A DNA stretch of 64,000 nt from Selaginella tamariscina (Eukaryota > Streptophyta > Lycopodiopsida > Selaginellales > Selaginellaceae). The translations under genes and the position numbers were made by a program. The stretch is taken from NCBI GenBank assembly GCA_003024785.1, contig PUQB01000006.1, positions 259,258-323,257 on the forward strand, written 5' to 3'. Shown here in pieces: positions 24,960 through 37,099 of this stretch (positions within the stretch are counted from its first letter, which is position 1; each line of letters starts with the position of its first letter). Below the pieces are notes generated by a model. The model searched no databases. It worked only from the letters and a program-made list of their open reading frames with translations, and was not told where the DNA came from.

Positions 24960-27670
24960 AGCGCCAGGGACCAAGCGGCATGAATCACCAAAATCGGTAA
25001 TGATATCATTCTGAAGAATCTGCCCGATCCAAGGAGAATCATGGCTCATGTGCGATCAGGCGCACTGAACAAGAACGCTGTCGATCACAGGGTGCTCTAA
25101 GGTGAGTACGACCAAAGCACAAGAAGCTATTCATCTTGGCCATTCTTTTAGGGTTGGATCGATCCTTACCCACTCAAAGAATAATCTCTCCCGTCGAGTA
25201 GCCAATCTGGAATTACAAGGAGCATGTTTATGGAACAATCACAAAATTTAAGAGATCAACTTGAGAACAAGGAAACGTTTTAGTATTTCGTAATGAATTT
25301 TACAGCAGCCATTTGTAAGATCGGAGGTATATATAACTAAAACAATGTATATTACATGTATGTGTTGTGTGTAAGTATCCACACATGCATGTACATCAGA
25401 ATTAGTATAATTGTAAACTAGCACATGTAAATATTTTTTTTCTACTCTAGTTATATTGACATACTTTTATATATTGAAATTGTGATGCATATACGTAGAT
25501 ACAATGTGAAACTAACACTAATTCTATTAAGATGAATATACATACATATTTTATATATATATAAATGTGTGTGTTTGTTTGTGTGTGTCCATGTATTAAA
25601 TAGTATATAGTCTAAGTAATACATAATATCATGTGTATTGTACAATATTTTTGTGTTTATATCATAAATACATTGTTCTATCTAATGCTAATTGTCATTC
25701 AAGAATAATATAATTTATTTAATCTAAGTACAATACATAGTTGCATATATTTATATAATACTTATAGTATGTGTGAGTATAAGTATGAGTGTATATTATT
25801 TTAATAACAAATGTCATTCATCTAAATCAAATACATTTTTATTAATTAATTTTATTATATAACTATTATATTGTGAAAGCCCTTTAGAATTTTATAAAAT
25901 CTTGTCACCATATATTAATGGATGAATTGACAATTAAAATCAATAAGATATATTAACTAAGACATAAGTTTAAAAAAAAAATTTAAAGTGAAAACACACA
26001 CACACTCTTTTCTTTAATTATAATTCAATATATATAGGACAATAGAACGTTTTATAAGTTTTATAGGAATTGATTATGTGAGTTGTGCAAAATGTTTAAA
26101 TATTTTAAAGCAAGTCAAAAATAATATTTATAAGATTTATTAAAAAAAAATGATGGCATTGTGTGAAATGGTTCATATGGGTATAAATAAGTTAATTTTG
26201 CATTAAAAAAATATAAAAAAACGTGTGCATGGTGTATTCTATTTAAGTCGTGTACGGTCAAGCTACATGTGTATAACTAAAGAGATTACGGTCAAGCTAC
26301 ATGTGTATAACTAAAGAGATGTAATCGTGATGAAGAACAAAAATGCACACAATATCGGATGTTTAAAATAAGTACATTTTAATTTTATTAAGTAAACTTC
26401 ATTTATTTTCTTACTGTTCTGTATTGTAAATATTTATTTATGTGTGTGTATAAGAGAAAAATAATTAACTTTAATATAGTTATTAATTGTGTTTTTGTGC
26501 AGCTTATTTCATATAATATATGATGAAATTCTTGCATCTTGATTATATTAAATAATAATATAAAGAATGATGATGATTTTAATCTTTTAATGAAGAAGTT
26601 AAAATCATTATCATTTTTGTATCATTATTTATTGTAATTAAATGTTAAATTTTTTTATTATAATACTTATTAAAATAAGTTGTACAAAAACATAATTGTA
26701 TATATATATAATGAAGTTAACTCTCTTTTCTCTCACACACACAAATAAATAAATATTTATAGTGCAAAAAGTAAGAAGATGAATTAAATTTACTCAATAA
26801 AAGTTAAAATACATTCGTTTTAAGTATTTAATGTAATGAACACTCTTGTATTTTGTCGTGATTATATCTTTATAAATAATATTATTACACACGCACACAC
26901 ATGTACTTAAATGTGATGTACTACACATGAAATATATCACACACATGTACTTTTTTATTTTATAATATAAAATTGATATATTTATTCCTTTATAAACCTT
27001 TTACACCAATGTCGTTTATTAATATGGTTTGTCATTTCTCTCGATAATTTTATAAATATTATCTTTAACTTATTTCGATATTTTACACAATTTATGTAAT
27101 CGATTCCTTTATAAAACTTATAAATGTTTCATTATCTTATACATATTAAATCATAATGAAAAAAGAAAAAAAATGTGTGTTTTTACCTATGAAATTTGGT
27201 TTTTAAATTTATATCTTAGTTGATATATCTTATTAATTTTAATTATTAATTCATTAATTAACATGTCGTGACAAAATCTTATGAAAATTTAAAGGGCTTT
27301 CACAATATAATAGTCATATGATGAAATTAATTAATAAAAACATGTACTTGGTTTAAATGAATGACATTTATTATTAAAACAATGTACACTTGTACCCATA
27401 ATATAAATATCGTACGAACATAGATAATTGTGTATTGTACTTGATTTAAATGAACTATATTATTCTTAAATGACAATTGTCATTAAATAGAATAATGTAT
27501 ATTCATACCTATAATAAAATATTGTATAATACACAAAAATATTATGTATTACTTAGGAATACATAGTATATATAAAAGACTAGATTATATATTGTTTAAT
27601 ACATGGACACACACTCAAACAACACATACTCGTATATATAAAATAATATGTATGTATAATTATCTTAATG
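24960..27670. mobile_element. Foldback element, copy 2 (one arm truncated)
   Basis: Same palindrome as 9285-12490. One arm runs from about 24960 (GATCAGGCGCACTGAAC near 25052) to the centre near 26585, and the other from there to about 27670. The outer few hundred bases of the second arm are missing. Centre: GATTTTAATC...GAAGTTAAAATC. A 33-bp direct duplication (ACGGTCAAGCTACATGTG and onward) lies at 26256-26322. Confidence 0.75.
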
Positions 27671-27939
27671 AAGTTGATTAAAACCAAATTTATTTATTTA
27701 CAAAATGAGTTGAGTCGGTTAGTTGTAGGTGGAGGTTTAAAAATATTGTAAATTTAAGAAGCATTTCAATATATATAACATTTTAGTGACATAAGTTTAT
27801 TTTTGTTATATATATTGTTATGAATATTTTTGAAGTGCTATATTAAATTTTACATAATTTCTTTAGAATATATATTTGATGCAAATATTTTATTTTAATG
27901 AAAATGTTAAAACTGTTTTACAGCAAGTATTGATATGCA

Positions 27940-28175
27940 TGCGTGTGTGATGTGTATCAACTCATTAATAATACTAAATATATTTAAAAGTGTAAATTAA
28001 ATTTAAAGTAATTTTATATACTGATTGTGTGTGATATGTATCAACTCATTAATAATTAAATTAAATTTAAAGTAATTTTATATATGTGTGTGTGATGTGT
28101 ATTAACTCATTAATAATACTAAATTAATTTAAAAGTGTAAATTAAATTTAAAGTAATCTTTATATACTAATGTGT
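27940..28175. repeat. Three tandem copies of a 60-85 bp minisatellite
   Basis: The unit begins TGTGTGATGTGTATCAACTC and contains AAATTAAATTTAAAGTAATT. There are three copies here and no equivalent array in copy 1 near 8780-8900, so the expansion followed the segmental duplication. Confidence 0.8.
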
Positions 28176-28366
28176 TGTATAACCCTCTCTCTCCCTTTCT
28201 TTGGTGGTGGGAAGGAGAAATATTTTACATAAATTACTATAATTAAAATTAAGCTAATTTATGACTTTAAATAAATTAAATTAAATAATTTATTGATTTA
28301 AGTAAATTAAATTTATTTTTAAATCAATGTCAACTTCGATATGAACATATTATGCATGTTTTTACT

Positions 28367-29110
28367 TGCTATTGATAATACTAATCCAATCGTAGAGGTG
28401 AAAGTGAAGGACCCGGAATCTGTTGAGCCAATTATCGAGCTCCACGTGGTGGACATGACGAGTCCATCTGGACGGTTGGTATCGGAGATGATGATACTGT
28501 GTGGGGAGGCGATTGCTGCGTACGGAGATGAGAATATGCTAGCACTTCCGTACAGAGGCCAATCTGAAATGTCTTTTGTTGAGATGAACTTCACAAAGGC
28601 TTTTACAGCATTCAAGCCTGGGACTCCCTGGTTATGTACAGTTTACTTCTCCAATTCGACGCTACAAAGGTATACATGTGTGTGCGTTTGTAGGACTATG
28701 TGTGTGTATAGCTACATCATGTGCTCTTCTGTGTAATACGTGATATTTATCTAAATGTTAAACAGATATATACATATGTATGTACACGTTCATATATTAC
28801 AACTTTTAGGGAATATACCACAGGAGATATATGATCTACAGTAATTACAAATATACAACATTATTATATATATGACACACGTTTCTCAGACATATACACA
28901 TAACACATTGTGCACCTGTGTCTTTTACATTCACTTAAGTCCATTTGCATATGCACCGTGCGTGCGTGCGTGTGTATGTGTTTTATTAATGGGAGATAAT
29001 CAGGTGAAAGCGGCCCTATGCAAAGAGTCTCCACCATTCAGCAGTGGACAGCTGGACTTGAAGACAAAGGAGGCAAAGAGGCTCTCGAATATTTCGACTC
29101 GTGTGTTGTG
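28367..29110 (+). pseudogene. RNR1-like ribonuclease II, downstream exons
   Basis: RNB-domain 3'-5' exoribonuclease. The exon at 28367-28669 reads AIDNTNPIVEVKVKDPESVE, then RLVSEMMILCGEAIAAYGDE and ALPYRGQ, a signature block of organellar RNase II. It then jumps to FVEMNF. The roughly 25 residues that normally separate LPYRGQ from EMNF are missing. A one-base insertion follows (TTTT at 28601-28604), after which LGLPGYVQFTSPIRRY, the RNB C-terminal motif, appears in another frame. The donor is AAAG|GTATAC. The next exon starts at 28996 (DNQVKAALCKESPPFSSGQL). Later exons near 29260-29375 are uncertain. The gene is cut at 28366 by the inversion, so it is broken in at least three ways. Confidence 0.8.
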
Positions 29111-29138
29111 TACAATACCAGCCAATATATATTGTATA

Positions 29139-29240
<102 letters not shown>

Positions 29241-29408
29241 ATATATATATATATTATATGAAGAAGTATTATGGTATGTGTCCGTGTGTGCACACGTGCC
29301 TGTGTATAAATTGCCGTCTTTCAGAGGAATAGAAGGCTATGCGAAACTAAAGAAAAATGAGCAAATATACCTTCTTAGTCTCTTCAATATCATAGAATAT
29401 TCGGATTC

Positions 29409-29413
29409 AAAAA
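29409..29413 (-). terminator. RNA polymerase III terminator of tRNA-Thr
   Basis: A run of five T on the minus strand directly after the tRNA 3' end. Confidence 0.8.
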
Positions 29414-29417
29414 TACT

Positions 29418-29489
29418 TGCTCCCAGTGAGGATCGAACTCACGACCTTTCGCTTACGAAGCGAACGCACTACCACTGTGCTATGGAAGC
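29418..29489 (-). tRNA. tRNA-Thr (anticodon CGU)
   Basis: A 72-nt cloverleaf read from 29489 down. The acceptor stem GCTTCCA pairs with TGGGAGC (one G-U pair), with discriminator A. The D stem is GCAC/GTGC, the anticodon stem TTCGC/GCGAA with loop TTCGTAA (anticodon CGT), and the T stem GTGAG/CTCAC with loop TTCGATC. There is no intron. The A box (TAGCACAGTGG) and B box (GAGTTCGATCC) are present, and a TTTTT polymerase III terminator follows within five bases (29409-29413). It reads ACG codons. The D stem differs from the usual plant GCTC/GAGC by a compensated pair. Confidence 0.95.
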
Positions 29490-29695
29490 TCAACGCTAAT
29501 AAGTAAATAGGAACCTCTACTACATGCTTTTCTAGCTCCTTGTTCAGAAAAATTTCCAATCGTTTAAGAATTAGTTTATAGGAATTCTATAAATAACTGC
29601 TCATTCCATATGTTAATCTATGTGAATTATAATTAATTAATCAGTAACTATTAACTAAATAATAATTTATTTTATATATATATGTATATATATAT

Positions 29696-29729
<34 letters not shown>

Positions 29730-30470
29730 AGAGAGAGAGAGAAGAGAGAGAGAGAGAGAAGTATAGAGACATCATTACACACATATACATATAAACATGT
29801 ACATGCCCTATCATACACAAAATTACACATATATAATACATATATATACATAGATACTTAGAAGCCATGCTTTGTGTACGCACACACACACATGTACTTT
29901 CGGGCAGAAACGTGTGCACATAGACAACAGCTATTTCTAATGTGCACAATGTACATACATACACACACATGCGGTTTGTGCATGTGTACATCAATAAACC
30001 TTCAGTTCTCTTACATACACACTACATATATACACACATTACACACACACACACACAAGTGAACAGATATTTTTTGAGATATGTATGTCTACCCAAAGTA
30101 ATTTTACTGTATGCATGTTCATGTACATAACATACATAAACTACAATATGTGTGTGTCTTTGTGTGCGTGTGAGAGAGATGTGTAAATGTGCTATTCATA
30201 TACTGTAGAACTTAAACCAGTATGATTTAATCATGTGAATCAATCAATAAATTAATATGCACAATTATAAACTTACATTTTACAAACATTAATATTAAAA
30301 AACACAAAATATATATTCAAGTTCTGAATATTTATTTATTATTTATTTTTGTTCATTTGTTTGTAAATATAGATTGAAAATTCACATTCCAAATAACCAT
30401 ATCATTGAGTTTAGTTTACAATTTATATTCTATAATTTTAAAATACCATTGTATTTTATTTACCTCAATT
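29490..30470. other. Intergenic DNA with (GA)n repeat
   Basis: No gene was recognised. A purine-rich GA tract with AGAAG interruptions covers 29697-29760 and several CA runs follow. The rest is AT-rich. Confidence 0.6.
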
Positions 30471-30476
30471 TACCAT

Positions 30477-31044
30477 TCATTCATTTATGTATGGTACAGG
30501 AATTCTCACAGTTGAAGGTCCATTAAGAATGTCATCCACCATCATTTTGCGTAGAGCCAGTGTTGCTGGTCCAGCCTCCCCTGCAAGGCACACACATGAA
30601 ATGTGTGTGTGTGTGCACGCGCGCGCGTGCGTGTTACAGTCTACGAAATCAAGTTCTATATTTTTATATTCATATACACAGTATTTTTAACTAATCTTGC
30701 GTAATACATGTGTGTGTATATACATTTAACTAATTTACAAAAACAACTAATTAAATATTTTTTACCGTTTCCCATAATTTGACCATCCCACTCAATAACA
30801 GGTGTAATAGGGAGTCCACTGCCAATAAGCATCATCTCAGCACACTCCTTGGCCTCCTCCACAGTTATCCTCTTGATGTTAATGTCTGTAAGAACGCCAC
30901 TCTCGACCAGCTTAGGAGCCAAAGCAACAGTCCTCCGTGCAGTACAACCTGGTAAACCCATTCGATGTGTGTGCACATATGTATGTATGTGGTGTGTGTG
31001 CGTGCGTGCATACATCCATCCATCCATACATACATACATACACG

Positions 31045-31107
<63 letters not shown>

Positions 31108-31640
31108 GAGGACCTGATAAAATCTTGTGAAACTCTGGGACAAGGAACTCTCTCGATTTAGATATAAAAGCAACATTAACATTGGGTCCTTCTGCAATAT
31201 ATCCTTCATCATCCAGCCATATACCTGCAAATGTGCCTTTACTCTCTGCCTCTATCTTTGAGAGTGCATTTGGCAGATAATTTACATTCTTCATGGTTGC
31301 AAACTGAAAAAACGACATAGTTAGTACACACGGACACACACACAAACACGTGTGTGTATTGTGTGTTAGCAACAGTATCCTTCTAAGTTTATTTAGAAAA
31401 GTTGTACAACAACAAACACCACGCACGCACAGACACCCACACACCTGAGGATGTTTAATGGGAATTGATGACGTGATAACTTTGATTCCCATGTTGGCAT
31501 CTGGAAACGTTTCTGTTGAGAGTACGATTGCATATAACGTGGAGTTTATACATTCCGAGGATGAAAGCCCAAAACCTCCAGGACCAGCAGAAAGCCAGTA
31601 ACGAAGAGATCCTAATATAAATATAAAGCAGATTATTACA

Positions 31641-31672
<32 letters not shown>

Positions 31673-32770
31673 GAAGTACCTTGTTTGCATCCGGAGTTTG
31701 CTACAGTCTGAATAAGAATGTCTCGCATTGTGGGTCGATCAACGGTGGTGGAATTTTTGCATTTCTTGCTGATTTATCAAAGCGGTCCAAGTGAACATCA
31801 AGCTCATACAGGTGACTAGAGAAAACAGTATATATTAGTACATATATTCTTATGATGACTTACGTTATTTTATTTATCGTATATAGTTTTGTTTTTGAAA
31901 TAGTTCTGTATTCTCTTTTGTTTGTCTTTATGTGTTTGTTCATACACTATGTACAGTGTTGAAGAAAACAGAATCAAACAAATACAATAAAGACAGACAG
32001 AAGCTCTTAAGAATTTTGGACGAATAAGAGATGCGTGAGTGTGTGCGTGTGCACGCGCGCGCGTGCATGTGTGTGTTGTAAGTATCGTACACGTCCAAAC
32101 ATAAATGGAGAGAGAGAGAGAGGACTTTAAATGTTAAAAGTATACAACTACATACACACGTACATGTGCGTATGAGTCGCACACACACACACACATTTGA
32201 ATATATATGTGTGTGCGCACAAAAACACATACACACACATTACCCGTTGCGATGAGAGCAGTGTCAAACACACCATGACCACGGTGGACCATGTGATCAT
32301 CAAGTGGGATCACCATAGCCGCAGGATCCGTTGTGATCCCACCAGTTACACTTGAATACATAGCTTTGTATGTGTTTTGCGCATCGTGCTTGTGCAAACT
32401 CAGCTTCTCAACCACCTGAAAAACGCGTGTATGTGTGTGTGTGTGTGTATGTGTGTGGGTGTGTGTGTGTGTGTGTGTGATATATATACCTCATTGAGTG
32501 AAAGACAAGGTATGGTAGTCACTGAAAAAATTATTTCAAAGTTATATAATTAAAATATCAAAAAAAATTCACAAACACACACGCACTCATACACAGATAT
32601 ACACATCTACCTGATGCTGCTGTTTGACCCATCCGTATACAGAGATTTCTTCGTATTCTCGAGCAAACTATTTGTGACCTAAGCAGATCGCTCTGTAGAA
32701 GCAGCATTGTATACTCAAGAACCCTAAAACGTACGGACAAAAACCTAGATCGAATATTCTCATTTTTCAA
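30477..32770 (-). CDS. D-amino-acid transaminase / aminodeoxychorismate lyase-like, class IV PLP enzyme
   Basis: Fold-type IV PLP enzyme like Arabidopsis At5g57850, described both as ADC lyase (p-aminobenzoate for folate, plastid) and as D-amino-acid transaminase. Exons: 32611-32770, 32490-32521, 32244-32415, 31680-31815, 31445-31611, 31114-31303, 30766-30948, 30477-30580, all with GT-AG borders. Motifs in order: AMYSSVTGGITTDPAAMVIP, DDHMVHRGHGVFDTALIATG, LYELDVHLDRF, GSLRYWLSAGPGGFGLSSSE, VITSSIPIK, NYLPNALSKIEAESKGTFAG (likely PLP lysine in the preceding MKNVNYLPN region), WLDDEGYIAEGPNVNVAFIS, GCTARRTVALAP, and terminal VRIPVPY. The arginine-rich N-terminus fits an organelle transit peptide. 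The frame is lost twice, at the exon 3/4 junction (GGGT at 32242-32245, one G short) and at 31741-31742 (one T short of PPFDR). Adding two bases gives exactly 382 codons. Sequence error and recent inactivation are both possible. Confidence 0.9.
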
Positions 32771-32777
32771 ATTTGAA

Positions 32778-34396
32778 ATGGACAGAAGCGCATGTATACA
32801 GTTGATCAGATCCTGCAGAACGATGTCACTGGCAAATGAAGCTCATCGTCGAGTGCACCACTTAATTGAATCAGGAGACATATTCATCTCCAACATTGTG
32901 AAGAAATGTATGGGAATTGCGGATGCCCACAGAAGGCACAGCAGCTACTCGATACAATGCAGCAGAAGAACCTCTATACATGGTCTTTACTTCTCTCTGC
33001 ATATGCCCGGAATGGGCATTTGCAGGAAGCCAAGCATGTCTTCGACAGAATGCCGGAGAGGAACCTGGTTTCGTTCACAACAATGCTGGTTGCGTACATT
33101 GAGGGGAGTTATGTGCAGGAAGCGAAGGATTTGTTCGAGGGAATGCCTGAGAGAGACCTCATCTGCTGGACTAGCATGCTTTCGGGATACGTGGAGAACG
33201 GGGAAAACCAATATGCAGAGAAACTCTTCCGGGAGATGCCGGAGCGGGACTTGATTTCCTGGACAGCCATGCTATCGGTGTACGCAAGATGTGGGGATGT
33301 CGTTAATGCAAGGTCTGTATTCGATGAGATGCAGGAACGGAACATTGTCTCGTGGTCTGCCATGCTCGCTGCATATGCCCAGAACGGGGATTACGATCAA
33401 GCCAAGGAACTCTGTGAACAAATGCCAGAAAGAAACCTTGTTTCTGTCACTACCATGGTAGAGGTTTACTCCCAGTCCAGGGATATGGAATCTGCTAAGG
33501 AAGTATATGAAAGCATTGAAGAAAACAACTTGGTGGCTTCAACATCTATGTTAAGTGCATTTGCAGGACACGGGCGTCTGCAGGTAACGCATAGAAGCGT
33601 GTGTATATGTCTATATGTGTGTGTATATACAGGACACGAAGAAGCTGTTCGACCAACTACCGGAGGTCGATATAGTTTCATGGACTGCCATGCTTACTGC
33701 ATATGCCCGAAACGGACATATTGAGGAGGCCAAGTACATGTTTGATACAATGGAAGAGCGAAACCAGGTCTCGTGGAATGCAATGTTATGTGGGTACACA
33801 CAGAACGCGCATCTACAGGAAGCAAAAAACCTGTTCGATCGTATGCCAGATAGGAATGATATCTCGTGGAACACTATGCTTACTGCATATGCCCAGAAAG
33901 GGCATTTACAGGGCTTAATAAATACATTCTATGGGATGCTTACACCTACTTTGGTTTCCTGGACAACGTTAATCTCTACACACGCTTGTGCAGGACGTCA
34001 TAGAGAAGTCCTAATATATTTCATTATATGAAGATGACTGAAATGCCAGATGAGGTTTGCCTTATAAGTGTACTGGCCTCATGTAGTCACATAGGGGGGA
34101 TATACTCAGGACATAGTTTTTTTAAAGCTATTAGTTTTGATTATGGATTAACACCATTAAAAGAGCATTATTGTTGCTTAATTAACTTACTTGGTAAAGC
34201 AGGAAGATTAGGAGATGCCCAAGAGCTGCTTAAGTGTATGCCTTATGTACCTGATGCACTTGACTGGACATGCTTACTTGGAAGCTGTAAGAGTCACAGT
34301 GATGTTACACGTGGAGTATGGGTTGGCCAAAATGCACTTGTGGAGGACGCTAGGAACGATGCTGCTTATATATTGCTTGCAAATATGTCAAATTAA
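32778..34396 (+). CDS. PLS-class pentatricopeptide repeat protein, two frameshifts
   Basis: PPR proteins bind organellar RNA, one repeat per base, and guide editing, splicing or cleavage. The N-terminus reads MDRSACIQLIRSCRTMSLAN and HHLIESGDIFISNIV. A chain of about a dozen 31-residue S-type repeats follows (FDRMPERNLVSFTTMLVAYI, EMPERDLISWTAMLSVYARC and others), then an E1-like end (EHYCCLINLLGKAGRLGDAQ, AAYILLANMSN). One intron of only 49 bp, 33584-33632, splits LQ from DTKKLFDQ. The frame breaks at 32904-32906 (AAA where AAAA gives KKMYGNCG) and 34019-34021 (TTT where TTTT gives FHYMKM). With both restored the two exons are 269 and 255 codons, 523 residues. It starts 7 bp from the divergent ADC-lyase start. 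Confidence 0.88.
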
Positions 34397-34558
34397 TCTC
34401 TCTTTCTGTCTCTATGTGTGTGTGTGCAGGTAAGATGTACATACACACTATATACGCATCCATGTACCAAATTGTTTACCATTACCTCCATTCAGGATGT
34501 ACAAACAGGAAACCATCCACCAGAATATGAGATTCCAATGAATGTACCCCGGATATGC
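34397..34558. other. Convergent 3' region between PPR and PP1 genes
   Basis: A CT then GT microsatellite stretch ends in GTGTGTGCAGGTAAG, which looks like an acceptor joined to a donor. No coding sequence is evident. The plus-strand PPR stop and the minus-strand PP1 stop are only about 160 bp apart, so the transcripts probably overlap at their 3' ends. Confidence 0.5.
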
Positions 34559-36834
<2,276 letters not shown>

Positions 36835-37099
36835 CTATAATAAACCTGATAAACCCTGATTAATCAATCTCAATCTAAAGAATGAAGAATCGATTCAGCA
36901 CTGCATCAAAATATATAAATCGATCAAAAACTAGAAATTTGCGGATAAATCATGATAAAAATGTGAAGAAATTCAATGAATTTATCAAAATTACGAATCT
37001 CATTCATCAAACGCACCTGGATAATCAAGCAGCCTCCTACAAACCCTAATCCATGTTATTCGTGACTACCTAAGCAGCTCCTTCGCTTCCCACTACTTT

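Larger units (their letters stand above)
21206..28366. other. 7.16-kb inversion relative to copy 1
   Basis: Reverse-complementing this interval restores colinearity at both ends. On the left, AAGCTT (to 21205) then joins AGTAAAAACATGC exactly as at 8333-8350 in copy 1. On the right, exons of an RNase II gene that now sit on the minus strand at 21513-21830 come into line with the plus-strand exon starting at 28367. No duplicated bases are seen at the breakpoints. Confidence 0.85.
23893..28366. repeat. Segmental duplication, copy 2 (inverted part)
   Basis: Reverse complement of 8338-13498. It includes the capping-enzyme-like exons, the foldback element and the CTTTCTTTGGTGG block at 28194-28206, which matches CCACCAAAGAAAG near 8500. 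It is shorter than copy 1, mainly because the outer part of one foldback arm is missing. Confidence 0.85.

Noticed and set aside
21206..28366. A CRISPR array or other spaced-repeat system
   Set aside because: Repeats here are microsatellites, minisatellites and palindrome arms. None shows regular repeats with unique spacers, and the DNA is plant nuclear.
33109..33363. Minus-strand frames opposite the PPR repeats (also 56573-56842 and 56909-57136)
   Set aside because: Antisense shadows. Near-identical PPR repeats give matching open frames on the other strand.
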